Origin: CAZYFH01 sp965249175
Lineage (GTDB): Bacteria; Acidobacteriota; Vicinamibacteria; Vicinamibacterales; UBA8438
Length of the DNA stretch: 64,000 nucleotides
Direction of reading: 5' to 3'
Assembly: GCA_965249175.1 (NCBI GenBank)
Contig: OZ252227.1
Location: 372,001-436,000, forward strand
The notes below the pieces were generated by a model. The model saw only the letters and a program-made list of their open reading frames with translations, did no database searches and had not been told where the DNA came from. Made by a program: the position numbers and the translations under genes. Shown one piece after another: positions 45,068 through 52,853 of the stretch (positions are counted from its first letter, which is position 1; each line of letters opens with the position of its first letter).

Positions 45068-46079
45068 CGGTGGCCTCCGTGGGGGCAGCCGGCGGGTCGG
45101 AGGAAGCCTGTGCCTCGGACGTCCCGGGCCGCCCCGCGTCGCTCGCGTCCTCGTCGGTCGTCAGCTGGAGGAAGATGTCCTCCAAGCTCAGCCTGACCTG
45201 ACGCATCTCGAGGAGTCCCCAGCCGCGCGTCACGACCGCCTGCGCCAGGTCTCGGCGCACATCGATGCCTTCGGCGCTCTGGACCTCGACCGCATGTGTC
45301 GGCTGGCCGCCATCCGCCGCTGACACCTGCGTGACCCCGGCCACGGCCGTCAGGACGGCAGTTGGGTCGGCGCCCGCCGTGTCGATCTGCAGGCGAATCG
45401 TCTCGGAGCCACGCAGCCGGCCGGTCAGATTGTCGGGCGTATCCTCGGCCACCACACGACCCTTGTTGATAATGACCACGCGCTCGCAGGTTTGCGACAC
45501 TTCGGGCAGGATGTGCGTGCTCAGAATGATGGTGTGGTCTCCGGCGAGATCAGTGATGAGCCGGCGGGTCTCGATGATCTGCTTCGGGTCCAGTCCAGCC
45601 GTCGGCTCGTCGAGGATGAGGACTTCGGGGTTGTGCAGGATCGCCTGGGCAAGTCCCACGCGCTGGCGATACCCCTTCGAGAGCTTGCCGCAGTGGCGGT
45701 CGGCCATGTCGTCGACACTCGTCCGTCCCATGGCGGCGTCGACACGGCTACGGCGCTCGGACGCGCCGACGCCCTTGATGCGGGCGACGAACGTCAGATA
45801 CTCCCGTACCGTCATCTCAGGGTAGAGCGGCGGCGACTCCGGCAGATACCCGGTTCGGCGCTTGGCTTCGAGCGGCTGGTCGAACACGTCGAAGCCAGCA
45901 ACGATCGCCTTGCCCTCCGTTGGCGGCATGTAGCCCGTCAGCATCCGCATCGTCGTGGTCTTTCCCGCGCCGTTGGGGCCAAGGAAGCCGAGAATCTGGC
46001 CCGGCTCCACGCGGAAGGAGACGTTATCCACCGCGACGGTCGGTCCGTAGCGCTTGGTGACGTGCTGTACCTCAATCAC
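45060..46079 (-). CDS. gldA: ABC transporter ATPase (GldA-like)
   Basis: ABC ATPase of 339 aa. Walker A GPNGAGKTTT, Q loop in GYLPESPPLYPEM, signature LSKGYRQRVGLAQ, Walker B VLILDEPTAGLD and H loop in ILSTHILPE. After the standard domain there is a C-terminal extension (about residue 225 on) with an acidic, Ala/Pro-rich tail ending APTEATDE. First gene of the four-gene transporter operon. Confidence 0.92.
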   Translation of the reverse strand: MIEVQHVTKRYGPTVAVDNVSFRVEPGQILGFLGPNGAGKTTTMRMLTGYMPPTEGKAIVAGFDVFDQPLEAKRRTGYLPESPPLYPEMTVREYLTFVARIKGVGASERRSRVDAAMGRTSVDDMADRHCGKLSKGYRQRVGLAQAILHNPEVLILDEPTAGLDPKQIIETRRLITDLAGDHTIILSTHILPEVSQTCERVVIINKGRVVAEDTPDNLTGRLRGSETIRLQIDTAGADPTAVLTAVAGVTQVSAADGGQPTHAVEVQSAEGIDVRRDLAQAVVTRGWGLLEMRQVRLSLEDIFLQLTTDEDASDAGRPGTSEAQASSDPPAAPTEATDE

Positions 46080-46202
46080 TGCGCCGCTCCAGGGTCATCA
46101 CGATCGTGGGTTCACCGATTAGGACGGTCGACGCTTGTGATCCGCGGCGGGTCCGCCGGAGAGCGCCAAACGAAAAATGGTAAACAGGACGCCGGAACGG
46201 TG

Positions 46203-46937
46203 TCAACTCTGGTCCGGTCCACCCGCTACGGGGCGCTCGGCGCTCTTCGTGAAGAAATGCTGGTCGACGAACTCGTCGACCGCGGTCTGGTCGATGGATT
46301 CGACCTGTTCGAACTGCAGGCCCATCCCGACGCGGCGGTCGCTCCAGGCGACCCGCGATGCGGCCTCGATATCCCGAGTGGCGCCCGGCAGCCGGAACCG
46401 TACACGCACCTTTGTGTCCGGGTCCAGCGGGCTCATCGTGCGCACACCCAATCCGCCCTTGCTCAGATTGAGCGTCAGCGCTGCGGCGATCGTGTTGTCG
46501 AAGCGGTAGGCAACGGGGATCCCGAGAACGACGCGCGTGCTCGTGCGCCGATTGAAGCTGTCGGGAAACAGATGCGGCGCGAGCGAGGGCAGGATGTGCT
46601 GAACGGCGCTGTACTCGTTCACGTAGCCTGCCACACCCAGACTGGCGAGCTCGCGTACCTCTTCCGCGGAGGCAATCGAGCCGCTGAAGACCAGCACCGG
46701 GAGCGTTTCCCCGTTGAGCCCGCGGATCGACCGGACCAGATCGACTCCCGTCGATTCGAGTAGTTGCAGGTCCAGGACGACGAGGTCGATGTCCGCATGG
46801 TCCGTCTCGAGGCGGGCGAGAAGCTCGGGTGCGCTCTTGACGCCGATGGCGCGATGGCCCGCCCCCTGCAGAGCCGCCGTAAACCGGTCGCGGACATAGG
46901 CAGTATCGTCCGCGACGATGACGGTTTTGGGAGTCAT
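46203..46937 (-). CDS. Receiver-PilZ protein (c-di-GMP-linked response regulator)
   Basis: Two-domain signalling protein of 244 aa from ATG 46937. The receiver domain has the acidic pair D10-D11, phosphoacceptor D56 in VVLDLQ and the Ser of VFSGS, but at the usual Lys position it reads GYVNEYS, so the conserved Lys is missing. The PilZ domain has RRTSTR (RxxxR) and NLSKGGLGV (N-x-S-x-x-G), the residues that bind c-di-GMP. No output beyond PilZ, so it probably acts by protein contact. Transcribed alone, diverging from the zinc-ribbon gene. Confidence 0.87.
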   Translation of the reverse strand: MTPKTVIVADDTAYVRDRFTAALQGAGHRAIGVKSAPELLARLETDHADIDLVVLDLQLLESTGVDLVRSIRGLNGETLPVLVFSGSIASAEEVRELASLGVAGYVNEYSAVQHILPSLAPHLFPDSFNRRTSTRVVLGIPVAYRFDNTIAAALTLNLSKGGLGVRTMSPLDPDTKVRVRFRLPGATRDIEAASRVAWSDRRVGMGLQFEQVESIDQTAVDEFVDQHFFTKSAERPVAGGPDQS

Positions 46938-47040
46938 GGCGGCGGGACCCATCTCCCTACTGTATCGGCGAGCCGGCGTTGCCGGGATAGGGCGATCGGC
47001 CCGGCCGGCTGTGTGCCGGGCGCTGGCAGCGACCCTACGA

Positions 47041-47070
47041 TTGCGGCGCGAGCCGGCTTCTGACTATAAT
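47041..47070 (+). promoter_or_regulatory. Promoter candidate of the zinc-ribbon protein gene
   Basis: TTGCGG (47041-47046) and a perfect TATAAT (47065-47070) with 18 bp between them. Transcription would begin near 47077, about 10 bases before the ATG at 47087, leaving room for little or no leader. Confidence 0.45.
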
Positions 47071-47086
47071 CCGGTCCCTCCTGGCC

Positions 47087-47332
47087 ATGGCCACCTGTCC
47101 GGATTGCGACGCCGAGATCGATGTCGACGAGTTCGACGTCGACCGGGGTGACGAGCTGAGTTGCCCTGAATGCGGCTCGAATCTGGTGGTCGTGGCCGTG
47201 TCGCCGGTGGAGCTGGAGCCTGCCACTGGCGACGACGACGACGAGGACGACGACGACTCCGCCGCCAACAAGAACCACGGCGACGCCGAGGAACGTGACC
47301 GCGACGACACGGAAGCCGAGTCGGAGGAGTGA
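47087..47332 (+). CDS. Zinc-ribbon protein with acidic tail (LysW-like N-terminus)
   Basis: Protein of 81 aa. A four-Cys zinc ribbon is visible: C4-x2-C7 (MATCPDCDAE) and LSCPECGSNL. The start and spacing resemble LysW, the carrier protein of lysine/arginine synthesis, but the usual EDWGE terminus is absent; instead there is a long Asp/Glu-rich tail. No lysine pathway genes are nearby. It could be a carrier-like or a nucleic-acid-mimic-type acidic protein. Confidence 0.72.
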   Translation: MATCPDCDAEIDVDEFDVDRGDELSCPECGSNLVVVAVSPVELEPATGDDDDEDDDDSAANKNHGDAEERDRDDTEAESEE

Positions 47333-47382
47333 TCGCCGTGCCTGACCCTCAGATAGCGGGCGAAAAGGCGGAACTCCCACAA

Positions 47383-47410
47383 TTGACACAGTTTGGGCAA
47401 ACTTTGTAAG
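47383..47410 (+). promoter_or_regulatory. Promoter with embedded palindrome upstream of pal
   Basis: A perfect TTGACA (47383-47388) and TGTAAG (47405-47410) are 16 bp apart. Between them is a perfect inverted repeat AGTTTG-GG-CAAACT (47390-47403), placed where a bound repressor would block RNA polymerase. The leader to the pal ATG at 47506 would be about 90 bases. Confidence 0.5.
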
Positions 47411-47505
47411 CTCAGCGCTCAACGCCCGATGGCCGCGTTCGAGTCGTCTCCGGCACCGTTGAGACGGCACGAGGGGCACCGAATCTGTAGCAGGAGAGTT
47501 GCAAC

Positions 47506-48081
47506 ATGAAATCTGCTTGGCGAATTCTCATGGCTATCGGCTTGACCGTTGTGATGGGCCTTGGAGCCGCGGCGTGCGCCGACAACCCTCCGCCGGAACC
47601 ACCGCCGCCGCCACCACCGGCTCCCGAAGCGCCGCCGCCGCCGCCGCCGCCACCACCACCGCCGCCTCCGCCTCCGCCTCCACCGGGGCCGCTCAGCCCA
47701 CAGGAGTTGTTCTCGCGGATGTCGCTCGAGGAGCTGAACAGCACCTCGCCGCTGGACCCCGTCTTCTTTAACTACGACGAGGCGGAGGTTCTACCCGAGG
47801 CGCGATCGATTCTTCAGCGCAACGCGGAGTGGATGAGAGAGTGGCCGTCGACGCGCATTCGCATCGAAGGTCACTGTGACGAGCGAGGCACAAACGAGTA
47901 CAACTTGGCGCTCGGTGATTCGAGATCAAATGCGGTCCGAGAGTATCTCGTCAGCCTGGGCATTCCTGCCAATCGGATCGCTACCGTGAGCCGCGGCGAG
48001 GAGTCACCCTTCTGCGCGGACAGCCACGAGGGGTGCTGGTCGCGGAACCGGCGCGGGCACTTCCTCGTCACTGCCAAGTAA
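47506..48081 (+). CDS. pal: Peptidoglycan-associated lipoprotein Pal with a long proline tract
   Basis: OmpA/Pal-family outer membrane lipoprotein, 191 aa. The signal peptide ends in a lipobox (GLGAAAC, lipidated Cys near residue 24). Next is an extreme proline-rich linker, about residues 28-62, including an unbroken run of 18 Pro. The C-terminal OmpA domain binds peptidoglycan: VFFNYDEAEVLPEA, IEGHCDERGTNEYNLALGDSRS and SRGEESPFC. It links outer membrane to cell wall. An SD AGGAGAG lies about 12 bases before the ATG. The proline run should need EF-P to be translated. Confidence 0.9.
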   Translation: MKSAWRILMAIGLTVVMGLGAAACADNPPPEPPPPPPPAPEAPPPPPPPPPPPPPPPPPPGPLSPQELFSRMSLEELNSTSPLDPVFFNYDEAEVLPEARSILQRNAEWMREWPSTRIRIEGHCDERGTNEYNLALGDSRSNAVREYLVSLGIPANRIATVSRGEESPFCADSHEGCWSRNRRGHFLVTAK

Positions 48082-48120
48082 GCTTGCGCGCGACGCCAGT
48101 CGATCCCGGCGATTGCAGGA

Positions 48121-48369
48121 TCACTCCGTCTCTGTATGCCGCAGCAGTGCGAGGAGTTGGTCCATGGTGGCGTGGGTCCGCGCAACAACCTGTCCATCGC
48201 GCATCAGCACCGGGATCTCGCTACCGAACTGACGGACGAGCTCCGCGTTCGACGAGATGTCGACCTCTTCCAGCCTCACATGGTGGCGTTCGTCCGTCCG
48301 ATGGATGAGCGCCTTCATGTCGCCGCACAGGTGACAGCCGGGTCGAGTGAGCAGCGTCAGGCGAATCAT
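48121..48369 (-). CDS. Glutaredoxin-like protein (DUF836 type)
   Basis: Thioredoxin-fold protein of 82 aa: LTLLTRPGCHLCGDMKALI has the C-x2-C active site, and SEIPVLMRDGQVVA the cis-Pro. Such short proteins are glutaredoxin-like, acting in thiol exchange. The ATG overlaps the pyrF stop (ATGA), making it the last gene of the pyrK-pyrD-pyrF operon. Confidence 0.87.
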   Translation of the reverse strand: MIRLTLLTRPGCHLCGDMKALIHRTDERHHVRLEEVDISSNAELVRQFGSEIPVLMRDGQVVARTHATMDQLLALLRHTETE

Positions 48370-49055
48370 GCGGAGGAGATCTCCGCGCAGATCGCCTCGG
48401 CCGCGGCGCGGGGTGAATCGGCCGCGATGATGGGGCGCCCGACCACCAGGTAGCTGGCGCCGGCGCGCACCGCGGCTTTGGGGCCGAGCGTTCGGGACTG
48501 GTCGTCGTCTGCCGCCCGCTGGCGTATCCCTGGCGTGACGATCAGGAAATCGCGATCGTACCGCGCGCGGAGACGGCCGAGCTCCAGCGGCGACGCCACG
48601 ACCCCATCGATGCCGGCCCGCAACGCCAGACCGGCGAGCGCGTCGACGTGGTCAGCGACCGGGCGTGTGATTCCCACCTCACCGCATGCCGCGTCGTCGA
48701 AACTTGTGAGCACCGTGACTCCGACCACACGCATCCCGCCGGGTGCCTCGGCGGCCGCCGCCTGTGCCGCGCGCATCATGGCGACTCCCCCTGACGCGTG
48801 CACGGTCACCATCCAGACGCCAAGTGCGGAGGCGGCACGGATGGCGCTCGCGACCGTGCTGGGGATGTCGTGGTACTTCAAGTCGAGGAACACGCGATCG
48901 CCGCGGTCGACGAGTCGGCAAACCAGTGTCGGCCCCTCGGCGGTAAACAGCCGGCTCCCGATCTTGAAGCCGCCAGCGACATCCCGCAGCTCGTCGGCCA
49001 GTGCCATCGCGCGTGCGGACGAGTCGACGTCGAGGGCGATTAGGAGCTGATCCAT
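48366..49055 (-). CDS. pyrF: Orotidine 5'-phosphate decarboxylase
   Basis: OMP decarboxylase (229 aa), last step to UMP. Motifs: LLIALDVDSSARAM, FKIGSRLFTAEGP, catalytic block VFLDLKYHDIPSTVA (DxKxxD), VTVHASGGVAMM and IVTPGIRQRAADDDQSR. ATG 49055 fixes the start by the conserved N-terminus, within the last 16 bases of pyrD. Confidence 0.95.
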   Translation of the reverse strand: MDQLLIALDVDSSARAMALADELRDVAGGFKIGSRLFTAEGPTLVCRLVDRGDRVFLDLKYHDIPSTVASAIRAASALGVWMVTVHASGGVAMMRAAQAAAAEAPGGMRVVGVTVLTSFDDAACGEVGITRPVADHVDALAGLALRAGIDGVVASPLELGRLRARYDRDFLIVTPGIRQRAADDDQSRTLGPKAAVRAGASYLVVGRPIIAADSPRAAAEAICAEISSA

Positions 49056-49987
49056 GCGGCGTCGTGTCCTCCGAGCTGGACGGTCCCGATGATATCGGTG
49101 ACGGCGGCGTGGCCGTGACGCTCGAGGTACGCGGTGAGGCCGGCTCGAAGCGTCGTCCAGATCCCCGGGTTCTCGAAATTGGCGGTGCCCACCTGCACCG
49201 CCGTGGCTCCCGCGACGAGAAACTCGACGACATCGTCGGGACTGGCGATACCGCCCATCCCGATGATCGGGATCTCGACCGCCGCGCGACACTCGTACAC
49301 CATCCGTACCGCGATCGGGCGGATTGCCGGTCCGCTCAGCCCACCGACCACGTTGGACAGCAGCGGCCGGCGGGTTTCCACATCGATGGCCATGGCGAGA
49401 AACGTGTTGACCAACGACACTGCATCCGCGCCGGCGTCCTCAGCGGCCTTGGCGAACGCCGCGATATTGCTCACATTGGGCGTGAGCTTGGGGAACACGG
49501 GCAGGCTGGTGACCCTGCGCACCGCGTGCACCACGTCGTGGGTTCCCCGCACGCTGCACCCGAACGTGATCCCGCCCTCCTTGATATTGGGGCAGGAGAT
49601 GTTGAGCTCCAGCGCGGCCACACCGTCAGCATCGGAGAGCAGGCGGGCAAGATCCGCGTATTCCTCGACCGTCGTCCCGCAAATGTTGACGATGACGACC
49701 GCACCCTGATCACGGAGCACCGGGAGCTTCTCGTCGACGAACCGCCGTGCACTGATGCCCTGCAGGCCGATCGCGTTGAGCATGCCGCTCGGTGTCTCGA
49801 CGATGCGTGGCGGCGGGTGCCCATCGCGCTCCTCGAGAAAGAGCCCCTTGACGGCGATGCCGCCGAGGGTCGCGAGCTCTACGACCTCCGCGTACTCCAC
49901 CCCGTAGCCAAAGCATCCGCTGGCGGCGATGAGCGGGTTGTCGAGACGCAGACTGCCAATCTCGACGCTCAGGTCAGGTCCGGCCAT
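49040..49987 (-). CDS. pyrD: Dihydroorotate dehydrogenase, class 1B catalytic subunit
   Basis: PyrD (315 aa) oxidises dihydroorotate to orotate. Seen: NPLIAASGCFGYG, GLQGISARRFVDEKLP, the catalytic Cys in ELNISCPNIKEGG, FPKLTPNVSNI, and the FMN-binding IIGMGGIASPDDVVEFLVAGA. Catalytic Cys and an adjacent pyrK make it the NAD-linked class 1B. Overlaps pyrK by 19 bp and pyrF by 16 bp. Confidence 0.95.
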   Translation of the reverse strand: MAGPDLSVEIGSLRLDNPLIAASGCFGYGVEYAEVVELATLGGIAVKGLFLEERDGHPPPRIVETPSGMLNAIGLQGISARRFVDEKLPVLRDQGAVVIVNICGTTVEEYADLARLLSDADGVAALELNISCPNIKEGGITFGCSVRGTHDVVHAVRRVTSLPVFPKLTPNVSNIAAFAKAAEDAGADAVSLVNTFLAMAIDVETRRPLLSNVVGGLSGPAIRPIAVRMVYECRAAVEIPIIGMGGIASPDDVVEFLVAGATAVQVGTANFENPGIWTTLRAGLTAYLERHGHAAVTDIIGTVQLGGHDAAWISS

Positions 49988-50826
49988 GCGACCTCGCTGC
50001 CCGCGAACACGGGGCCCTCCACACATGATCGGACGAGTCGCGGTGGCGACGCGACCCCGTTCGCGCGGATCGGCACGACGCAGCTGTAACAACCGCCCAA
50101 CCCGCAGCCCATGACCGGTTCGAGCGAGACCTCCGTGCGGCGGCCGCTTCGCCCGCCCAACGCGGCGACGGCGCGCATCATCGGCGTTGGTCCACACGCG
50201 TAGATCATCACGCCGGTGTCCGCGACGTCGTCCAGCGCGCGCTCGAGGGGACCGGTGATACGACCCTGCTCTCCGCGACTGCCATCTTCCGTGGTCACGA
50301 CGACATGCACCCCGAGGCGTTCGAAGAAGGGCACCCGATAGATATCGGCGGCGGACCGTCCACCGTAGAACAGTGTCGTTTCGGTGCCCCGTGCTCGCAA
50401 CGCCTCGGCGAGCGAGGCGAACGGCGCGAGTCCGACTCCGCCGGCGACCATCCACGCGGCGGTCGGCGGGTCGACCACCGAGAACGCCCGGCCCAGCGGA
50501 CCGAGGCATCGGAGATGGTCGCCGATCTCCAGCGCATACAGGTCGCGCGTTACGGTGCCGACCTGCTTGCTCAGGAGTGATAGGCCAATCACCCTTGACC
50601 GGTCGTCGCGTAACACCTCGAACACCGAGAAGGGCCGGCGCAACAGCGGCTCCCGACCGAGCGCCCGCTTCACCATGACGAACTGGCCGGGGTGGGTTAC
50701 GGCCCCGATCTGGGGGGCGGCGAGCTCGACGACGTTGTAGGTCTCTGAGAGGCGGTGGTTCGACAGGACGAGCGCGTCGACGTCGACCGGAGCAGCCACA
50801 GGCGGATCGACGACCGGACGAGCCAC
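49969..50826 (-). CDS. pyrK: Dihydroorotate dehydrogenase electron transfer subunit
   Basis: PyrK (285 aa) passes electrons from dihydroorotate via FAD and a 2Fe-2S cluster to NAD. FAD-binding region RPFSVFEVLRDDRSRVIGL, NAD-binding VAGGVGLAPFASLAEAL, and the cluster motif CGLGGCYSCVVP with a fourth Cys in RSCVEGP. First gene of the minus-strand pyr operon, diverging from the phosphatase-family gene by about 64 bp. Confidence 0.93.
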   Translation of the reverse strand: MARPVVDPPVAAPVDVDALVLSNHRLSETYNVVELAAPQIGAVTHPGQFVMVKRALGREPLLRRPFSVFEVLRDDRSRVIGLSLLSKQVGTVTRDLYALEIGDHLRCLGPLGRAFSVVDPPTAAWMVAGGVGLAPFASLAEALRARGTETTLFYGGRSAADIYRVPFFERLGVHVVVTTEDGSRGEQGRITGPLERALDDVADTGVMIYACGPTPMMRAVAALGGRSGRRTEVSLEPVMGCGLGGCYSCVVPIRANGVASPPRLVRSCVEGPVFAGSEVAWPDLT

Positions 50827-50890
50827 GAGCCGAGTATACCTGAGCGTTCGCTGCGGCTCCGTGGACGGTTATCATGACCTGTCTCTCGCG

Positions 50891-52636
50891 ATGCGCTATC
50901 TCCGCATGCTGACCAACGCGGTGCTTGCCGGTCTGTTGGCCGCGGTGTACCTCGCGATCCTGTTCTTGCAGTTGAACCCACACCTCCCACTCAACCCGTT
51001 CCGGTTGTGGCCCTTGCTGGCGATCGTCGGCGGCTTCTACGCACTGCACGCGGCCGCGGCCTTCTATGCACTCATCGTGGTGCGGCAGCTGGTGTCTCGC
51101 GAGCTGCTGTCACCCGGCTGGCTCAGCCTGCGCCTGTTGTCGTGGCTCAGCGCGGTCGCGGCCGGCGGCGCGGCCGCGCTCATGTGGCTGAATCTGTTTG
51201 GCTTGCGTACGGCGCTGGCCGAGGAGACCGCCCGCCGGTTGGCGGTCGGGGCCGCCGCCATGAGCTTGTGTGCCCTGGCGCTGTTCGCGATTGCCGTCGT
51301 CCACTACTCGTTTGGTAGACGCGGCAGTATCGTCGGGGCGTCGCTGTGCGCCCTCGCGGTCATCGCCTCGGTGACACTTCCGCTCGCGGCGCGTGGTCCC
51401 TCCCCCGCGCGGGCGCTCGGCAGTTACCCGCTCGACGTCGGCAGCTGGATGGTTCCGCCGACCGCGACGTCGCGGGTCCGGTTGATCTCGCTCGATGGTG
51501 CGTCGCTCGATTACATCTCGCTCGCGACCAGCGAGGGCCGTTTGCCGAATCTCGGGCGCATGCTCGATAGGGGCGCCGCGATGCACCTGGCGACCCTGCG
51601 TCCGACCCAACCGGGCCCCGTGTGGACGGCGGTCGCGACCGGGAAGTACCCGCCCAAGCACGGAGTCATTTCGGCATCGACATACCAGGTCGGGACGGAC
51701 CTGCCGGCGGTCGAGTTGCTGCCGGATCACTGCTTCGCGCAGGCACTGGTCTTCCTGGGGTTGCTTCGGGAAGCGCCCGGGTCGTCCGCGTCGCTCCGCG
51801 CGCGACCGCTGTGGAGCATTCTCAGCGGTCAGGGGGTGCCGGTCGGCGTCGTCGGGTGGCCGTTGACGCACCCGGTGCAGCCGGTATTCGGATTCCTTGT
51901 GAGCGACCGGTTCCACTTGATGGCGCATCCAACGGTGGACCCGGACGCCCTGGACGCCGCGTTTCCCGCCGAGGCCGTCTCCGTCGGCGCGTGGGTGATG
52001 GAACAGACCGAGACGCCGCGTCGGGCCAGCGCCTTTCTCGGCGACGAGGCGGTGGTGCCGCCACCGGCGCCCGCGCCCATCTGGCGCGATCAGGTGTACG
52101 GCGAGCTCGCCGGTGCCCTGCACGCGCGTTTCGACGACGTGCGTCTGCTGGCCGTGCGATACCGTGGACTCGACGTCGCCGGGCACAACTTTCTCTCGCC
52201 CGGCGCGGCCGTGCCGTTCCGCTCCCCGGCGGATGGTGAGACCGGCGGGGCGGAGCGCCTGGAGCAGTTCTATCGCCAAATGGACACCGAGGTCGGCGCG
52301 GCGCTCGACGAGCTCGGCCCGGACGACCTGCTCCTGATCGTGTCTGGGTTTGGGATGGAGCCGGTCGGCCCGGTCAAGCGCGTGCTGGCCCGGCTCGTGG
52401 GTGACCCCGCCCAGACCGGCACACACGAGAATGCGCCGGACGGATTCATGCTGGCGTACGGGTCCCGCGTCGAGGCGGGTCGGCGTATCCGCGGGTCCGT
52501 CGTCGATGTGGCGCCGACCATCCTCTACTACTTGGGTGTCCCGGTGGCTCGGGATGTGGACGGCCTCGCCCGCACGGACATCTTCACGGCCGAGTTCACA
52601 GAGAATCGTCCGATCGCGTTCGTCCCGTCGTATTGA
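50891..52636 (+). CDS. Membrane-anchored alkaline phosphatase superfamily protein (type I phosphodiesterase-like)
   Basis: Protein of 581 aa from ATG 50891 (GTG 50861 possible). About five membrane spans occupy residues 8-155 (LAGLLAAVYLAILFLQL onward). The rest is a type I phosphodiesterase/nucleotide pyrophosphatase-like domain: VRLISLDGASLDYIS with a metal Asp, TQPGPVWTAVATGKYPPKHGV with the nucleophile region, VVGWPLTHPVQP, and VDVAPTILYYLGVP. The active side is probably outside the cytoplasm; the substrate could be a lipid or nucleotide phosphate. A family C hairpin follows. Confidence 0.82.
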   Translation: MRYLRMLTNAVLAGLLAAVYLAILFLQLNPHLPLNPFRLWPLLAIVGGFYALHAAAAFYALIVVRQLVSRELLSPGWLSLRLLSWLSAVAAGGAAALMWLNLFGLRTALAEETARRLAVGAAAMSLCALALFAIAVVHYSFGRRGSIVGASLCALAVIASVTLPLAARGPSPARALGSYPLDVGSWMVPPTATSRVRLISLDGASLDYISLATSEGRLPNLGRMLDRGAAMHLATLRPTQPGPVWTAVATGKYPPKHGVISASTYQVGTDLPAVELLPDHCFAQALVFLGLLREAPGSSASLRARPLWSILSGQGVPVGVVGWPLTHPVQPVFGFLVSDRFHLMAHPTVDPDALDAAFPAEAVSVGAWVMEQTETPRRASAFLGDEAVVPPPAPAPIWRDQVYGELAGALHARFDDVRLLAVRYRGLDVAGHNFLSPGAAVPFRSPADGETGGAERLEQFYRQMDTEVGAALDELGPDDLLLIVSGFGMEPVGPVKRVLARLVGDPAQTGTHENAPDGFMLAYGSRVEAGRRIRGSVVDVAPTILYYLGVPVARDVDGLARTDIFTAEFTENRPIAFVPSY

Positions 52637-52639
52637 TCC

Positions 52640-52672
52640 TTAAGACGGGGCTTCGCCCCGAACCCCACGCGG
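52640..52672 (+). repeat. Family C GC hairpin between the phosphatase-family gene and pyrR
   Basis: TTAAGACGGGGCTTCGCCCC followed by GAACCCC. GGGGC-TTC-GCCCC makes a very stable stem-loop 3 bp after the upstream stop codon, suitable as a terminator though without a T run. Same family as 34364 and 41108. Confidence 0.6.
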
Positions 52673-52686
52673 TCGCTGATGCGGCG

Positions 52687-52715
52687 TTGACCTGCGTGCG
52701 GGCCGTCGATAAGAT
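52687..52715 (+). promoter_or_regulatory. Promoter of the pyrR-pyrB-pyrC operon
   Basis: TTGACC (52687-52692) and TAAGAT (52710-52715) are 17 bp apart, a good sigma-70-type promoter. Transcription would begin near 52722, giving a leader of about 130 bases before pyrR, with structure described in the next entry. Confidence 0.55.
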
Positions 52716-52733
52716 CGCCACAACTCTTTAAGA

Positions 52734-52770
52734 GCGGCCCGGTGAGGTCGCGAAGAGGTGCCCGGTGAGG
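52734..52770 (+). promoter_or_regulatory. Putative PyrR RNA-binding loops in the pyrR leader
   Basis: CCCGGTGAGG occurs twice (52739-52748 and 52761-52770). Each matches the CCNGNGAGG core known for PyrR binding loops in Firmicutes pyr leaders. The first copy sits on a hairpin GCGGCC-CGGTGA-GGTCGC (52734-52751). The second has a shorter GCC/GGC stem. UMP-bound PyrR, encoded directly downstream, could bind here to reduce expression of the operon. Inferred from motif and position. Confidence 0.45.
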
Positions 52771-52853
52771 CCGTCCCCGATACCCGCCCGATCTCTCACG
52801 TCCCCACAGTCGCTGCTCCGTCACCACGGGCTGCTAGGACACACGAGGCTCCG

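Noticed and set aside
49040..51049. A long minus-strand frame that adds more than 350 codons before pyrD.
   Set aside because: It is pyrD plus an open but non-coding extension across pyrK; the conserved DHOD start fixes the ATG at 49987.
52758..52853. Upstream in-frame extension of pyrR by 32 codons.
   Set aside because: The extension is not conserved in PyrR, covers the putative binding-loop region, and lacks an SD; ATG 52854 has one.
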